A DNA stretch of 64,000 bases from Providencia burhodogranariea DSM 19968 (lineage in GTDB: Bacteria; Pseudomonadota; Gammaproteobacteria; Enterobacterales; Enterobacteriaceae), in NCBI RefSeq assembly GCF_000314855.2, contig NZ_KB233222.1:1870774-1934773 (forward strand). Direction: 5' to 3'. The position numbers were made by a program, and so were the translations under genes. Position 1 is the stretch's first letter. Every line of letters begins with the position of its first letter. Shown in pieces: positions 27,367 through 35,820 of this stretch. A model generated the notes under the pieces. It made no database searches, was not told the DNA's origin, and saw only the letters and a list, made by a program, of their open reading frames with translations.

Positions 27367-28062
27367 ATGGAAACACATTACTCCACATTGAGTCTCGCTA
27401 ACCATACACTTCACAGTATCCGCTATGATCCCATCACTTTTTCGCCTGACGATTTATTATGGATCCCTCACCATGAAAAGCTTAATCGCGCTATTGTTAA
27501 ACGACAAGCTGAACACTTGGCAGGACGTATTGCGGCATCGTATGCCATCAAACAATTAACAGGTTGTATAGAAGTCCTAAAAATGGGCGACCAAAATGAG
27601 CCTATATGGCCATCCGGAATAAGAGGAAGCATTAGTCACGATAATAACTTAGCATTATCAATCGCACTGAATAATAGAGATGCATTAGTCGGGATTGATA
27701 TTGAAACGATTTTAAATGAATTTGGTGCCAAGCAAATATGGCAAGAAGTTATCACCCTTGATGAACAAAAACAGTTTGGTGACCTTCCTTTTTCACTGGG
27801 TGTGATCTTAGCGTTTAGCGCCAAAGAGAGCTTATATAAAGCATTACACTGCCATGTAAATCGCTTTTTTGATTTTTTCAGTGCAGAGGTCATTCAAATT
27901 ACTCAAAATACCTTAACACTAAAACTAACAGAAACGCTCGCTATCTTCCCTGTGGGAGCAAAATTCACACTGCATTGGCAACAGCTAGGCCAGCAAGTCA
28001 TTACCTTACTTTGCTGTACTTCGTTTAAAAATTACCATCAATTTGATGAACGTGACTCATAA
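27367..28062 (+). CDS. entD: EntD-like 4'-phosphopantetheinyl transferase
   Basis: Transfers phosphopantetheine from CoA to carrier-protein domains, typically of siderophore or polyketide synthases. 231 residues with RQAEHLAGRIAASYA (residues 46-60), GSISH (87-91), the metal-binding VGIDIE (Asp111, Glu113) and FSAKESLYKAL (Lys153 to Lys158), all strongly like E. coli EntD. No synthetase gene is nearby, so its substrate is unknown and the symbol means family, not proven enterobactin role. Ribosome site AAGGAT lies 10 nt upstream. It sits alone, convergent with the cytochrome operon, 570 bp past array 1. Confidence 0.85.
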   Translation: METHYSTLSLANHTLHSIRYDPITFSPDDLLWIPHHEKLNRAIVKRQAEHLAGRIAASYAIKQLTGCIEVLKMGDQNEPIWPSGIRGSISHDNNLALSIALNNRDALVGIDIETILNEFGAKQIWQEVITLDEQKQFGDLPFSLGVILAFSAKESLYKALHCHVNRFFDFFSAEVIQITQNTLTLKLTETLAIFPVGAKFTLHWQQLGQQVITLLCCTSFKNYHQFDERDS

Positions 28063-28223
28063 ACGTGAACCAAACCAACACAAATATCATAGAAAAATCG
28101 TCAGGCCGAAAAATCTCTATATGGTATGGTTAAGCAACGTTCAGAATCACAAAAAGCGGATAAATGATCTCACTTTCATCATTAAATTTATTGTTGTGGC
28201 AAACTCCATTTCGCCAAAAATGA

Positions 28224-28790
28224 TTAGTTCATTGCTTGTGATTCAACTTTTGGTGCAAACATCATTCGCCATGCAGCTAAAGGCCAGCGCATGGATAAAG
28301 GCCATCTAACATCAACCTGTTTATTCTCTTTTATCATTGGCGTAACACCATGCATAAAATAAGCATACAAGGCCTCGATATCATCATCCTTGATCGCCGC
28401 ATAAGCGGGATAAGGCATCGCCGGATACAACGAATCTCCATCTTTGCGCACTCCATAACGCACCGCGTTATCAAAGTCACGCAAACTGTATTGCCCGATA
28501 CCCGTCGTTTTATCGGGAGTGATGTTAGTGCCGTAAACCATCCCGATAGGTAACGGAAGCCCATGCCCACCGGCAAAGGTGAGAGGCCCTTGATCGCTAG
28601 GGTCAGAGTGGCAAGCTAAGCAATTTCCCATCCGTGCTAAATAAGCACCTCGCTCGACCAATTCATCTTGCGTTAATGAGGATGATGCTTTTATTGTTGA
28701 TAGTGACCCTTTATAGATAAAGCCAAAAAATATCATAACTAATAGCAGCACCGAGATACCTAAAATAATAAAAAACTTCAATTTTTTCAT
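28224..28790 (-). CDS. Membrane-anchored monoheme cytochrome c
   Basis: 188 residues: N-terminal membrane anchor (about residues 7-25), then a periplasmic c-type domain with one heme site CLACH (57-61), and conserved YPAMPYPAYAAIKDDDIEALYAY. It resembles the first heme domain of the triheme cytochrome subunit of alcohol and gluconate dehydrogenases. Third gene of a minus-strand operon (FAD dehydrogenase, diheme cytochrome, this). It probably passes electrons onward to ubiquinone or an oxidase. Confidence 0.85.
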   Translation of the reverse strand: MKKLKFFIILGISVLLLVMIFFGFIYKGSLSTIKASSSLTQDELVERGAYLARMGNCLACHSDPSDQGPLTFAGGHGLPLPIGMVYGTNITPDKTTGIGQYSLRDFDNAVRYGVRKDGDSLYPAMPYPAYAAIKDDDIEALYAYFMHGVTPMIKENKQVDVRWPLSMRWPLAAWRMMFAPKVESQAMN

Positions 28791-28812
28791 GATCTTTTAC
28801 CATTTTACTCAA

Positions 28813-29607
28813 TTATTTTAAGACACTACGATATTGCGTATCTGTAATAGGTTTTGCTTGATTGCCCCACGATGAACGTAAATAGTTGATAATGGATACA
28901 ATTTGTTCATCTGTTAAAGTTTCTTTATAAGCAGGCATAACATAAGGTGGGTGTGCTTCAGTCACCGAAGTTTGTTCACCATTGGCAATAATGTGTATTA
29001 AATTGCGTGGATCACTTGCAATAACTGTACTATTACCGACTAGGCGTGGTGCCGCTGGAGGTATTCCTTGACCAGATTCACCGTGGCAAGCACTGCAATA
29101 GGTGTAATACAAAAATTTCCCTTCGGGATCTTGCTTTGCCAATACATGTTCTTCAAGTGGTGAAATAGGATTTTGAATAGACACTAAATATGCCGCCATA
29201 CTGTTCAAATCCTCATCTGTAGCATACTGCGTACTGAGTGTAACGACTTCTTTCATGGGACCACTAATGCCTTTACTTGGTGAAATACCCTGTTTTAGTA
29301 AAGACACTATTTCATGATGAGATAACGTTGATGCGCGTAAGCTCGGCGCCAGCCACCCCTCAATAATTGCGCCTGATAGGTATTCAGGGCTGCTGTCATT
29401 ATAAGCGACTTCCTGCATACCGATCCCTCTTGGAGTATGGCAAGCACCACAATGCCCAAGGCTTTGAACAAGATAAGCACCTCGCGCTATGTGTAAATCC
29501 TTATCTGAATGAGATTGTTCTTGCGCATAAACTGTCGAGATTGTTAACAGGTAAAATGCAACATAACGAAAAGTTCGCGCAAAGAGATGTTTTATTTGTT
29601 TTAACAT
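28813..29607 (-). CDS. Exported diheme cytochrome c
   Basis: 264 residues with a signal sequence (about 1-28, ending TVYAQE) and two heme sites: CGACH (53-57, in GAYLVQSLGHCGACHTPR) and CSACH (171-175, in YYTYCSACHGESGQG). These match heme domains two and three of triheme dehydrogenase cytochrome subunits. The ATG at 29607 has AAGAAGG upstream; the frame is open 47 codons further, into the preceding gene, which is ignored. It begins 17 bp after the FAD dehydrogenase and is followed at 22 bp by the monoheme cytochrome. Confidence 0.88.
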   Translation of the reverse strand: MLKQIKHLFARTFRYVAFYLLTISTVYAQEQSHSDKDLHIARGAYLVQSLGHCGACHTPRGIGMQEVAYNDSSPEYLSGAIIEGWLAPSLRASTLSHHEIVSLLKQGISPSKGISGPMKEVVTLSTQYATDEDLNSMAAYLVSIQNPISPLEEHVLAKQDPEGKFLYYTYCSACHGESGQGIPPAAPRLVGNSTVIASDPRNLIHIIANGEQTSVTEAHPPYVMPAYKETLTDEQIVSIINYLRSSWGNQAKPITDTQYRSVLK

Positions 29608-29623
29608 AAGGCCTTCTTTGTCT

Positions 29624-31519
29624 TTAAGCAGAAATGATTTCATTAACAGCGCGCCATCCCTGATCAATCGCAGAGTGCATATATGGACTCCAGCCCGAAT
29701 CAGAGTTGGCAATATGAATATGGCCGAATGGTCGCCTTGCTGTTTCAATCAATTGCTTTTCGTTATCTTCTGTATCCCACATTGTACTGGAAGCATACGA
29801 GTAACCGTGTGACCAACGATTGACTGTAATGCCTAAAATATCTTTTTGATGATCAAACCCAGCTGGCCCTAACATGGCCTGTAATTGATCTCGAATTTGT
29901 TGTTCATGCTCAGCAAATGGCATTGATAGTAATCTCGCTCGCCCCATTCGCGATTGCTCTCTTGGCGAAAGCCCGCTACCAGAAATAGTTGGCACATATA
30001 TCATATGTAAACAAATAGGATCATCAGGCGTACTTGAATGCCGATATCCTCCGATGCTCACCGGATAGTCAAGTTTAACAACGCTATACGGCGCAGCTGG
30101 AGAATAAATTTTATGAACACCGAGTTTGTCAAAACAACGCCAGTTACTTAATACAACTTTTGAATAGACTAAAGGCGCTTTGACATTTTCTTTCAAAGCC
30201 TCTTTTTGTTCTTCCGACATTGAAGGCACAATATAGGGGATCATCATGTTATACCCAGCCATAATGATTTTTTTAGAAGCGACTTTTTCCATTTGACCAT
30301 CTGCTGTTACATAGACCAGCTCTGCTCCACCATTTTCAACATTGGTGGCATGAATGGCTGTACTATTTAAGCGTAAGCGCGTTGGCGCTCCTTCTTCGTC
30401 AAGTTTGCTATAGTCAAATTTTGCGAGAACAATATCTTCCATTCCTGATTTATCCGATACCTCAGGAATTAACTTTTGCACTAAAAGGCGTGCCACACTC
30501 GCGTTCCCATCAGGGAAATGATAGATATATGGGTCGTCAAGTTCAGCCTGTTCATCAGCATCCAAAGGCGGCAAACCTGCCGTCGCAAATCCGGGCAAAG
30601 CACATAACCGTGCGTCAGAACAAGCCGTTGCATCAATACCCACGGCTTGAAAATCATTGGTGATCTGCTGAAAGTATTTAATGGCTAAAGGATTCAATTT
30701 GACTTTATCTTGTAAAAATTGTGAGTAACTCGTTTTGTCGACATATTCAATTTTTTCTTCTAAAGACATTCCCGCAAGGTAATCAACCTGTTCCTCAAAC
30801 AGTTCAATCAAATCTTCTCTATCCTGTTTAGAGAGTGGAAAATCCCCAACAAATTCACGATAACTTCGACCATTTAAGCGCCCCTCAGGGATATCATCAG
30901 CAACCCCACGGCTAGGATCACCTACAACTAACTTATCAACACCAAAGTTTGCTTTATCAAAGAAAGTCGCCTTAGCAAGCCCCCTGTTAGGATAAAAATC
31001 AACATCAAAATGGGCACCTAATTTATCAACACTCACTCCCATATCATCGAGTAACTGTTTAGCATGGTCGCTATATATATAATGTGGCGATTGAAATGAT
31101 TCACTACCACCATAACCAATAATTTGGCCTGCGGGTGTAGAAAATTCATTGCGAATTGCATGACCACCAAAATCGTTATGATTATCTATCAGCAAAATCT
31201 TTTTATCAGGGCCCATTTGCTTACGATAAAACCACGCAGCAGCTAACCCACTAATACCAGCCCCTACGATAACTAAATCATAATTTTCTTTCACTGGCGT
31301 ATTTTGAAGGTTAAATTTATCGCCTTTGCGCGCTAAACGGTGCGCATTCTCGAATGAACCATCATGATTACCTCGCAACCCTGTCAGGGCTGGTGGATAA
31401 TAAAGCGTTTTAGTCGCTAAAGTTGGGTTTATACTAGCTTGAATAAGTGATATCGGGGAAATAGCGGCGGCAATAGTAACAGCAACACCATTTAAAAAAT
31501 CTCTTCGAGTGATTGTCAT
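29624..31519 (-). CDS. Tat-exported FAD-dependent dehydrogenase, SpdH (spermidine dehydrogenase)-like
   Basis: 631 residues. It starts with a twin-arginine signal (TRRDFLNG, Arg5-Arg6, then a hydrophobic stretch), so it folds in the cytoplasm with its cofactor and is exported. A Rossmann FAD site (DLVIVGAGISGLAAAW, residues 81-96) and a C-terminal FAD contact (HIANSDSGWSPYMHSAIDQG) are clear. Overall it recalls spermidine dehydrogenases of Pseudomonas and Citrobacter, which also donate electrons to heme; that substrate is inferred, and the safe call is periplasmic FAD oxidoreductase. It is first in an operon with two cytochromes c, the likely electron acceptors. Confidence 0.8.
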   Translation of the reverse strand: MTITRRDFLNGVAVTIAAAISPISLIQASINPTLATKTLYYPPALTGLRGNHDGSFENAHRLARKGDKFNLQNTPVKENYDLVIVGAGISGLAAAWFYRKQMGPDKKILLIDNHNDFGGHAIRNEFSTPAGQIIGYGGSESFQSPHYIYSDHAKQLLDDMGVSVDKLGAHFDVDFYPNRGLAKATFFDKANFGVDKLVVGDPSRGVADDIPEGRLNGRSYREFVGDFPLSKQDREDLIELFEEQVDYLAGMSLEEKIEYVDKTSYSQFLQDKVKLNPLAIKYFQQITNDFQAVGIDATACSDARLCALPGFATAGLPPLDADEQAELDDPYIYHFPDGNASVARLLVQKLIPEVSDKSGMEDIVLAKFDYSKLDEEGAPTRLRLNSTAIHATNVENGGAELVYVTADGQMEKVASKKIIMAGYNMMIPYIVPSMSEEQKEALKENVKAPLVYSKVVLSNWRCFDKLGVHKIYSPAAPYSVVKLDYPVSIGGYRHSSTPDDPICLHMIYVPTISGSGLSPREQSRMGRARLLSMPFAEHEQQIRDQLQAMLGPAGFDHQKDILGITVNRWSHGYSYASSTMWDTEDNEKQLIETARRPFGHIHIANSDSGWSPYMHSAIDQGWRAVNEIISA

Positions 31520-31944
31520 AATTATTTAATTCCTTGTATCCGCAGTTATTTTGCCAATACAATAATCTATTGTTTTATATGTTAAAATTTGTTTTTTTAA
31601 TAGCATTTCAGGATTTTTGGAAATTACATATGATGTGTTTTTATCACCATCTTAAATCGTGAAAATATCCCAATACCCCAGAATTCATTATATGAATTAA
31701 ATTACTTGCATGATTATCTACCTAGCCCTTTCAAGGATTAGAAACGTAAGTTCATCAATTCAATAAAAATAACCAAAATTATAATCGCTATAGTTATAAT
31801 TTGAATTTAAGCGTTATTATAATAATTTATCTGTTGAATGATCCAGATAAATCACCTTCATATAATGATGAAAACGTTTTTGTTTTTGAAGCGGCGGGTA
31901 TAGCTGTGAATGGATGATGAGCGAATAAACAGAACGGTACAGCT
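31520..31944. other. Intergenic region upstream of the FAD dehydrogenase
   Basis: No gene recognised. AT-rich; it must contain the minus-strand promoter for the dehydrogenase operon. Nothing else stands out before the decayed CRISPR repeat at 31945. Confidence 0.5.
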
Positions 31945-32019
31945 TTTCTAAGCTACCTATATGACAGTGAACCTCATATCACTCAGCTTTATGTTATCCG
32001 GGATTTTTAAGCAGCCTAT
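31945..32019 (-). repeat. Isolated decayed type I-F repeats
   Basis: A 28-mer at 31945-31972 matches the array 1/2 consensus at 24 of 28 positions, and 59 nt further (32004-32019) the first half of another repeat matches at 14 of 16. The spacing equals a repeat-spacer unit, so this is a CRISPR fossil, 1.3 kb from array 2 across the papain-like gene. Confidence 0.7.
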
Positions 32020-32159
32020 AACCAAAAAATTACAACCTTTATTTACCGAAGCCACCTTGTGAGCCAAGGTTCTGAGTGACGCAGCATTTTTGACCAACAC
32101 CGTCATTCCACACTTATAGTACGTTTTCGCTCAGCCTAGCGTTAAATTTCATCAAGCAG

Positions 32160-33008
32160 CTATTGTTTATTTTCATAATAAGCTCTGATAAAAAAAAGCG
32201 TTGATGGAGGGAAGTAAGATTTTAATTCTCCAAACGTAGGCAATTTATTGAATGTTTTCCATGCATCGATAAACTGTACGCATGGCTCTTTATTTTTCTC
32301 CTGTATAATTACCGCATTAAAATCATGTGCACACTCACCAATTACTGGGAGGATATAATTTTCTGCGCTAATGATAAAAGAGAAGTCTTCCTTATTAAGG
32401 TTATAACGTCTTAAAACTTCATTTTTTACATCATCAATAGAATAAAAATAACTTAATTTAAGTTTTTGACCAAAAATGACTCGATCAACAAGGGTACTTT
32501 CTAATCCAACTGTCGGTGATTTTGTGTTTTTTACACTGTATATATCTTGCCGGTAATGGATGTTGTAATGTAAACACGCTGATAATATGGCACAATTTCC
32601 AGAATAATGAATGAATGGCTTATTGACATATTTTGCCATTTTTTCTAAATCATTTTTTCTCAAAGTTTGTGGATATAATTTTTTTTCTTTCCGTTTAACA
32701 CAGAGCGCATCTTTAATTCTTATCACATCTTTAAAATCACTATCGGTCATTTCATTATTGGATATTTTTGTATTACCTAGCCAAACTGTATGTATTTCTT
32801 TTTGAATATTTATTGCATTAGTATTTAAATTATTAAAAATTCTTTCCAAAAAATTATTTGAAACTTTTCTCAATTTAGTAGCTTTGTTAACTGGCTTAAT
32901 AGCGACAATATTTGATGAGAATTCCAGCTTTATGTTGTCGCTAATACCTGTATTATTTTCTCGAGTATTTTGACGTGGAGAATTTATATTTATAGTACTT
33001 ATTGGCAT
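32160..33008 (-). CDS. Papain-like (Cys-His-Asp) protein, possible secreted effector
   Basis: 282 residues, AT-rich, no signal peptide. A putative catalytic triad is visible in the order typical of papain-like toxins and glutamine deamidases: Cys139 in YSGNCAILSA, His228 in GECAHDFNAVI, and Asp248 in VQFIDAWKTF. The N-terminus (MPISTININS) is Ser/Asn/Thr-rich and disordered, as in many type III effectors, but no secretion genes are nearby, so delivery is speculation. GGA lies 8 nt before the ATG. No partner gene. It is flanked by decayed CRISPR repeats on both sides. I do not recognise a precise family; the fold assignment is inference from the three motifs. Confidence 0.65.
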   Translation of the reverse strand: MPISTININSPRQNTRENNTGISDNIKLEFSSNIVAIKPVNKATKLRKVSNNFLERIFNNLNTNAINIQKEIHTVWLGNTKISNNEMTDSDFKDVIRIKDALCVKRKEKKLYPQTLRKNDLEKMAKYVNKPFIHYSGNCAILSACLHYNIHYRQDIYSVKNTKSPTVGLESTLVDRVIFGQKLKLSYFYSIDDVKNEVLRRYNLNKEDFSFIISAENYILPVIGECAHDFNAVIIQEKNKEPCVQFIDAWKTFNKLPTFGELKSYFPPSTLFFIRAYYENKQ

Positions 33009-33134
33009 GCTTGTTATCCATATTCAATTAAACCTAAGAGTGTATCCGAAATATAATTTAGTGTTTTAGGTTATCATACCAATATTTGTTTTATTTCAAC
33101 TAATTAAGGTAAATACTAACACGATATTACTGAA

Positions 33135-33225
33135 AATAGCACCTGCCTGTGGGGCTGTAGACGGTCAAAATAATGATCAAAATCATCAAATGTTGATTAC
33201 CAGTAAGGCCTGTGAGCCAGTGTAC
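33135..33225 (-). repeat. Decayed repeats extending the trailer end of array 2
   Basis: At 33135-33162 and 33198-33225 the 3' 18 nt match the I-F repeat of array 3 type (GCCTGTG core) at 14/18 and 15/18. The second lies exactly 60 nt from the first array 2 repeat and the first another 63 nt away, which keeps the array phase. Confidence 0.55.
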
Positions 33226-33257
33226 TCTTGGCGTCCCCTGCAAACATCGAATGTAGC

Positions 33258-34005
33258 TTTGTAAACTGCCTATGCAGCAGTGAACAGGAAAAACTTAATA
33301 TTCAGAAAATCTGGAGGTTTCTAAGCTGCCTATGCGGCAGTGAACACTTTGGTCACGCAGGTTTTCAATAAACTGTTTTTCTAAGCTGCCTATACGGCAG
33401 TGAACGACATGTTATAGCAAATTAGCAATACTTATCATTTCTAAGCTGCCTATACGGCAGTGAACTATTTGTCTCGATCATCTGCATAACGCTGACCTTT
33501 CTAAGCTACCTATACGGCAGTGAACCTCAAAATACTTGCGTTTGTACTCGGCATCACTTTCTAAGCTGCCTATGCGGCAGTGAACCTCTAATGTTCATTT
33601 ACCCACCTTTGCAATTTTTTCTAAGCTGCCTATGCGGCAGTGAACTTTTGTTGTTTTGAGTTTGGTACACTGCATGATTTCTAAGCTGCCTATGCGGCAG
33701 TGAACACAGTGAGTGATAACAATTTAGACGGCGGCACTTTCTAAGCTGCCTATGCGGCAGTGAACATATAACGCAGTCCACGGGCTCGTCTTTAAATTTT
33801 CTAAGCTGCCTATGCGGCAGTGAACATCGCTATTAATAGTGAGGAATACGCACATAATTTCTAAGCTGCCTATGCGGCAGTGAACCCACAAACGGCTCTA
33901 TCAGTCGATCACCCTGCTTTCTAAGCTGCCTATGCGGCAGTGAACGTATCAGGGATGAAGCAAAAGCAATGTTGCTGTTTCTAAGCTGCCTATGCGGCAG
34001 TGAAC
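33258..34005 (-). CRISPR. Type I-F CRISPR array 2: 13 repeats, 12 spacers
   Basis: 28-nt repeats every 60 nt from 33258 to 33978, all spacers 32 nt. Most repeats have loop GCATA; those at 33378, 33438 and 33498 have GTATA (the canonical I-F loop), and 33498 carries a G-U in the stem. The trailer-end repeat (33258) is 25/28 to consensus. The array lies directly downstream of cas6f with its leader between, and is read on the same (minus) strand as the cas operon. Confidence 0.97.
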
Positions 34006-34135
34006 TAGACCACATTTAACAAAAAATAAGTTACAACAAATAGTTAAGGTAATTCTTACCAAAATACCTTCTTTTTCATCACTTATTGTAACCTATTGTT
34101 TTATAATTTTATTTTTAAGGAGCTAAAAATAAAGG
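34006..34135 (-). promoter_or_regulatory. Leader of CRISPR array 2
   Basis: AAAATACCTT begins 56 nt and TATTGTTTT 89 nt from the last repeat, as in the other two arrays. The leader runs right up to the cas6f stop codon, so cas operon read-through could also transcribe the array. Confidence 0.85.
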
Positions 34136-34777
34136 TTAAAAATGAGGAACAGTTGCCAAGTTAGCCTCACCGCCTGTTATTTGGCTTAACCCATAACAAT
34201 TAAATAATCCTACTTGGGCTTGCTCTGCTGATATCCGTTTAATAAATAAAGGAAATGGGCGATGAACACCCTCTCCACTTTGAGCTTTAGTTTGCTGACT
34301 TTCCATCCATAAAAAAGGCAGACGGTTATGCGCCTCAGGCCGATTTTTTTTCAATACCGCTAAACAAACGTCCTTCGATTGCCCTGTCTTCTCCGCCCAT
34401 AGCTGGGCTTTTTTGTGCATATCAGATTCGATTCGTCGCTCCCCCTTAACATGTTGGCGGACATAACTCACAGCTCTTGTATGTTCAGGTACAGATTGAA
34501 TCGACTTAATATGGACATAATCCGCCAACCGCGATAACCATTTAGTCATATTCAGCTGGGTAAGCTCCCCTTCTGTCATGGCAAATAAACGAATTTTTCT
34601 GCCTAAGCGGAACCCGACACTGCCATACTCAGGAAACGCGACGGCGATAGCACTGTGCCCATCACTCGATTTATTTTCCACCAGCGCAATATGAATTTGT
34701 TGGTAGACCTTTTGCCATAAAAAGTCCAACGGGATAGTTGGGTCAGGCAGTAATGTGATCTCCTGATAATAATTCAT
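34136..34777 (-). CDS. cas6f: CRISPR pre-crRNA endonuclease Cas6f (Csy4)
   Basis: Cuts the repeat hairpin 3' of the stem and stays bound to the crRNA in the Csy complex. 213 residues, with the catalytic His at position 29 (QQIHIALVEN), the same position as in P. aeruginosa Csy4, and a C-terminal arginine-rich and glycine-rich region (GFRLGRKIRLF; QVGLFNCYGLSQITGG). AGGTGG precedes the ATG. Last gene of the operon, 8 bp after cas7f. Confidence 0.94.
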   Translation of the reverse strand: MNYYQEITLLPDPTIPLDFLWQKVYQQIHIALVENKSSDGHSAIAVAFPEYGSVGFRLGRKIRLFAMTEGELTQLNMTKWLSRLADYVHIKSIQSVPEHTRAVSYVRQHVKGERRIESDMHKKAQLWAEKTGQSKDVCLAVLKKNRPEAHNRLPFLWMESQQTKAQSGEGVHRPFPLFIKRISAEQAQVGLFNCYGLSQITGGEANLATVPHF

Positions 34778-34785
34778 AGTCCACC

Positions 34786-35817
34786 TTATTTGTCACTTTC
34801 ACCAAAGACACCACCACGAACCAATACCGCCATCACATAGTGTTCATCTTCAATACGTGCCAATTTGTCACCTCGTGCCCACTTATCGAAATAAGTATAA
34901 AAATCCTGTTTTGCGCTAGGTGTTCTATACGCTGTACCAAGATTAGTCACTGCACCATATGGCTCAATCGCAATGGCACCCGCACTATTGATTTCATCAT
35001 CATAGGCTGGATACCAAGTATCAATGGAACGTAATGCATTACCCACTTTTTGTGAGTGCATCGCCGCATGACCATTAACATGATAAAGGATCTTACTTTT
35101 ACTGCCTTTACCTTTGCTTTTATCAAGGACTAACTCTTCACTCGGATATACTTCTTGTGCCTGCCCTAACAAGGCATAAGTGGTAATTTCAAGCAGTAAT
35201 GCGCCTTGGCTGTTAGCTAATGCCGCCGCTATTTTGTCGCCTAATGTCAGTACTTTTTCATCTTGTTGATCAAAGCTGCGGATACTGTATTGAGTCGCAT
35301 CAAAAGTCCACTGCTGCTCTTGTCCGGTATTGAGTATTTTAACGATGACTTCAATTTTTTCAGCGCCAACACGGTTACGCCATAAAAAACGAGCATTTGC
35401 AATATTATGTGCATAGCGACGACCAAGCTCACGGAATCCTTCTTTCTCAATATATTCCTTCGCAGCCTTAGAATAGCTTTCTTTGAAAAGGGCATTATTA
35501 CAAGCCGATGGCGATTCGACGCCACCTAAAACTTTAAGGGTAAACTGATGCTTTAATGTGTCTTGCTGAGGGCCTAGCGCACAGGCATCAACCGTTTGTA
35601 AGTTGGCTTTTTCTACTTCGGCATTCAGTTTTAGTGGATCATTCTTAACTGGGCCTTTTAAACGGTTCGAAATCGTACCGCGAACAGATTTTTCTTGCAG
35701 AGCTAATGGCGTAAATTGTGCTTTATTCTCCCAGCTTGTGCCATAGAAATACCCATCAGATGGAACCAATTTTTTTTCAAACGCCAATACTGATGCTACA
35801 TCATCTTTCTTCGCCAT
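34786..35817 (-). CDS. cas7f: CRISPR Csy complex backbone protein Cas7f (Csy3)
   Basis: Six copies form the crRNA-binding backbone of the type I-F surveillance complex. 343 residues, standard length, with the Csy3 N-terminus (SVLAFEKKLVPSDGYFYGTSW) and the ANARFLWRNRVGAE stretch. GGAG lies 8 nt before the ATG; 3 bp separate it from cas5f. Confidence 0.95.
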   Translation of the reverse strand: MAKKDDVASVLAFEKKLVPSDGYFYGTSWENKAQFTPLALQEKSVRGTISNRLKGPVKNDPLKLNAEVEKANLQTVDACALGPQQDTLKHQFTLKVLGGVESPSACNNALFKESYSKAAKEYIEKEGFRELGRRYAHNIANARFLWRNRVGAEKIEVIVKILNTGQEQQWTFDATQYSIRSFDQQDEKVLTLGDKIAAALANSQGALLLEITTYALLGQAQEVYPSEELVLDKSKGKGSKSKILYHVNGHAAMHSQKVGNALRSIDTWYPAYDDEINSAGAIAIEPYGAVTNLGTAYRTPSAKQDFYTYFDKWARGDKLARIEDEHYVMAVLVRGGVFGESDK

Positions 35818-35820
35818 TAT

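Noticed and set aside
28043-28309. 88-codon plus-strand ORF after the EntD-like gene
   Set aside because: Overlaps the cytochrome c end on the other strand, and has unlikely composition.
33599-34015. Apparent ORFs in array 2 with repeated SLPHRQLRK
   Set aside because: Same artefact of repeat translation; no start site or conserved spacer coding.
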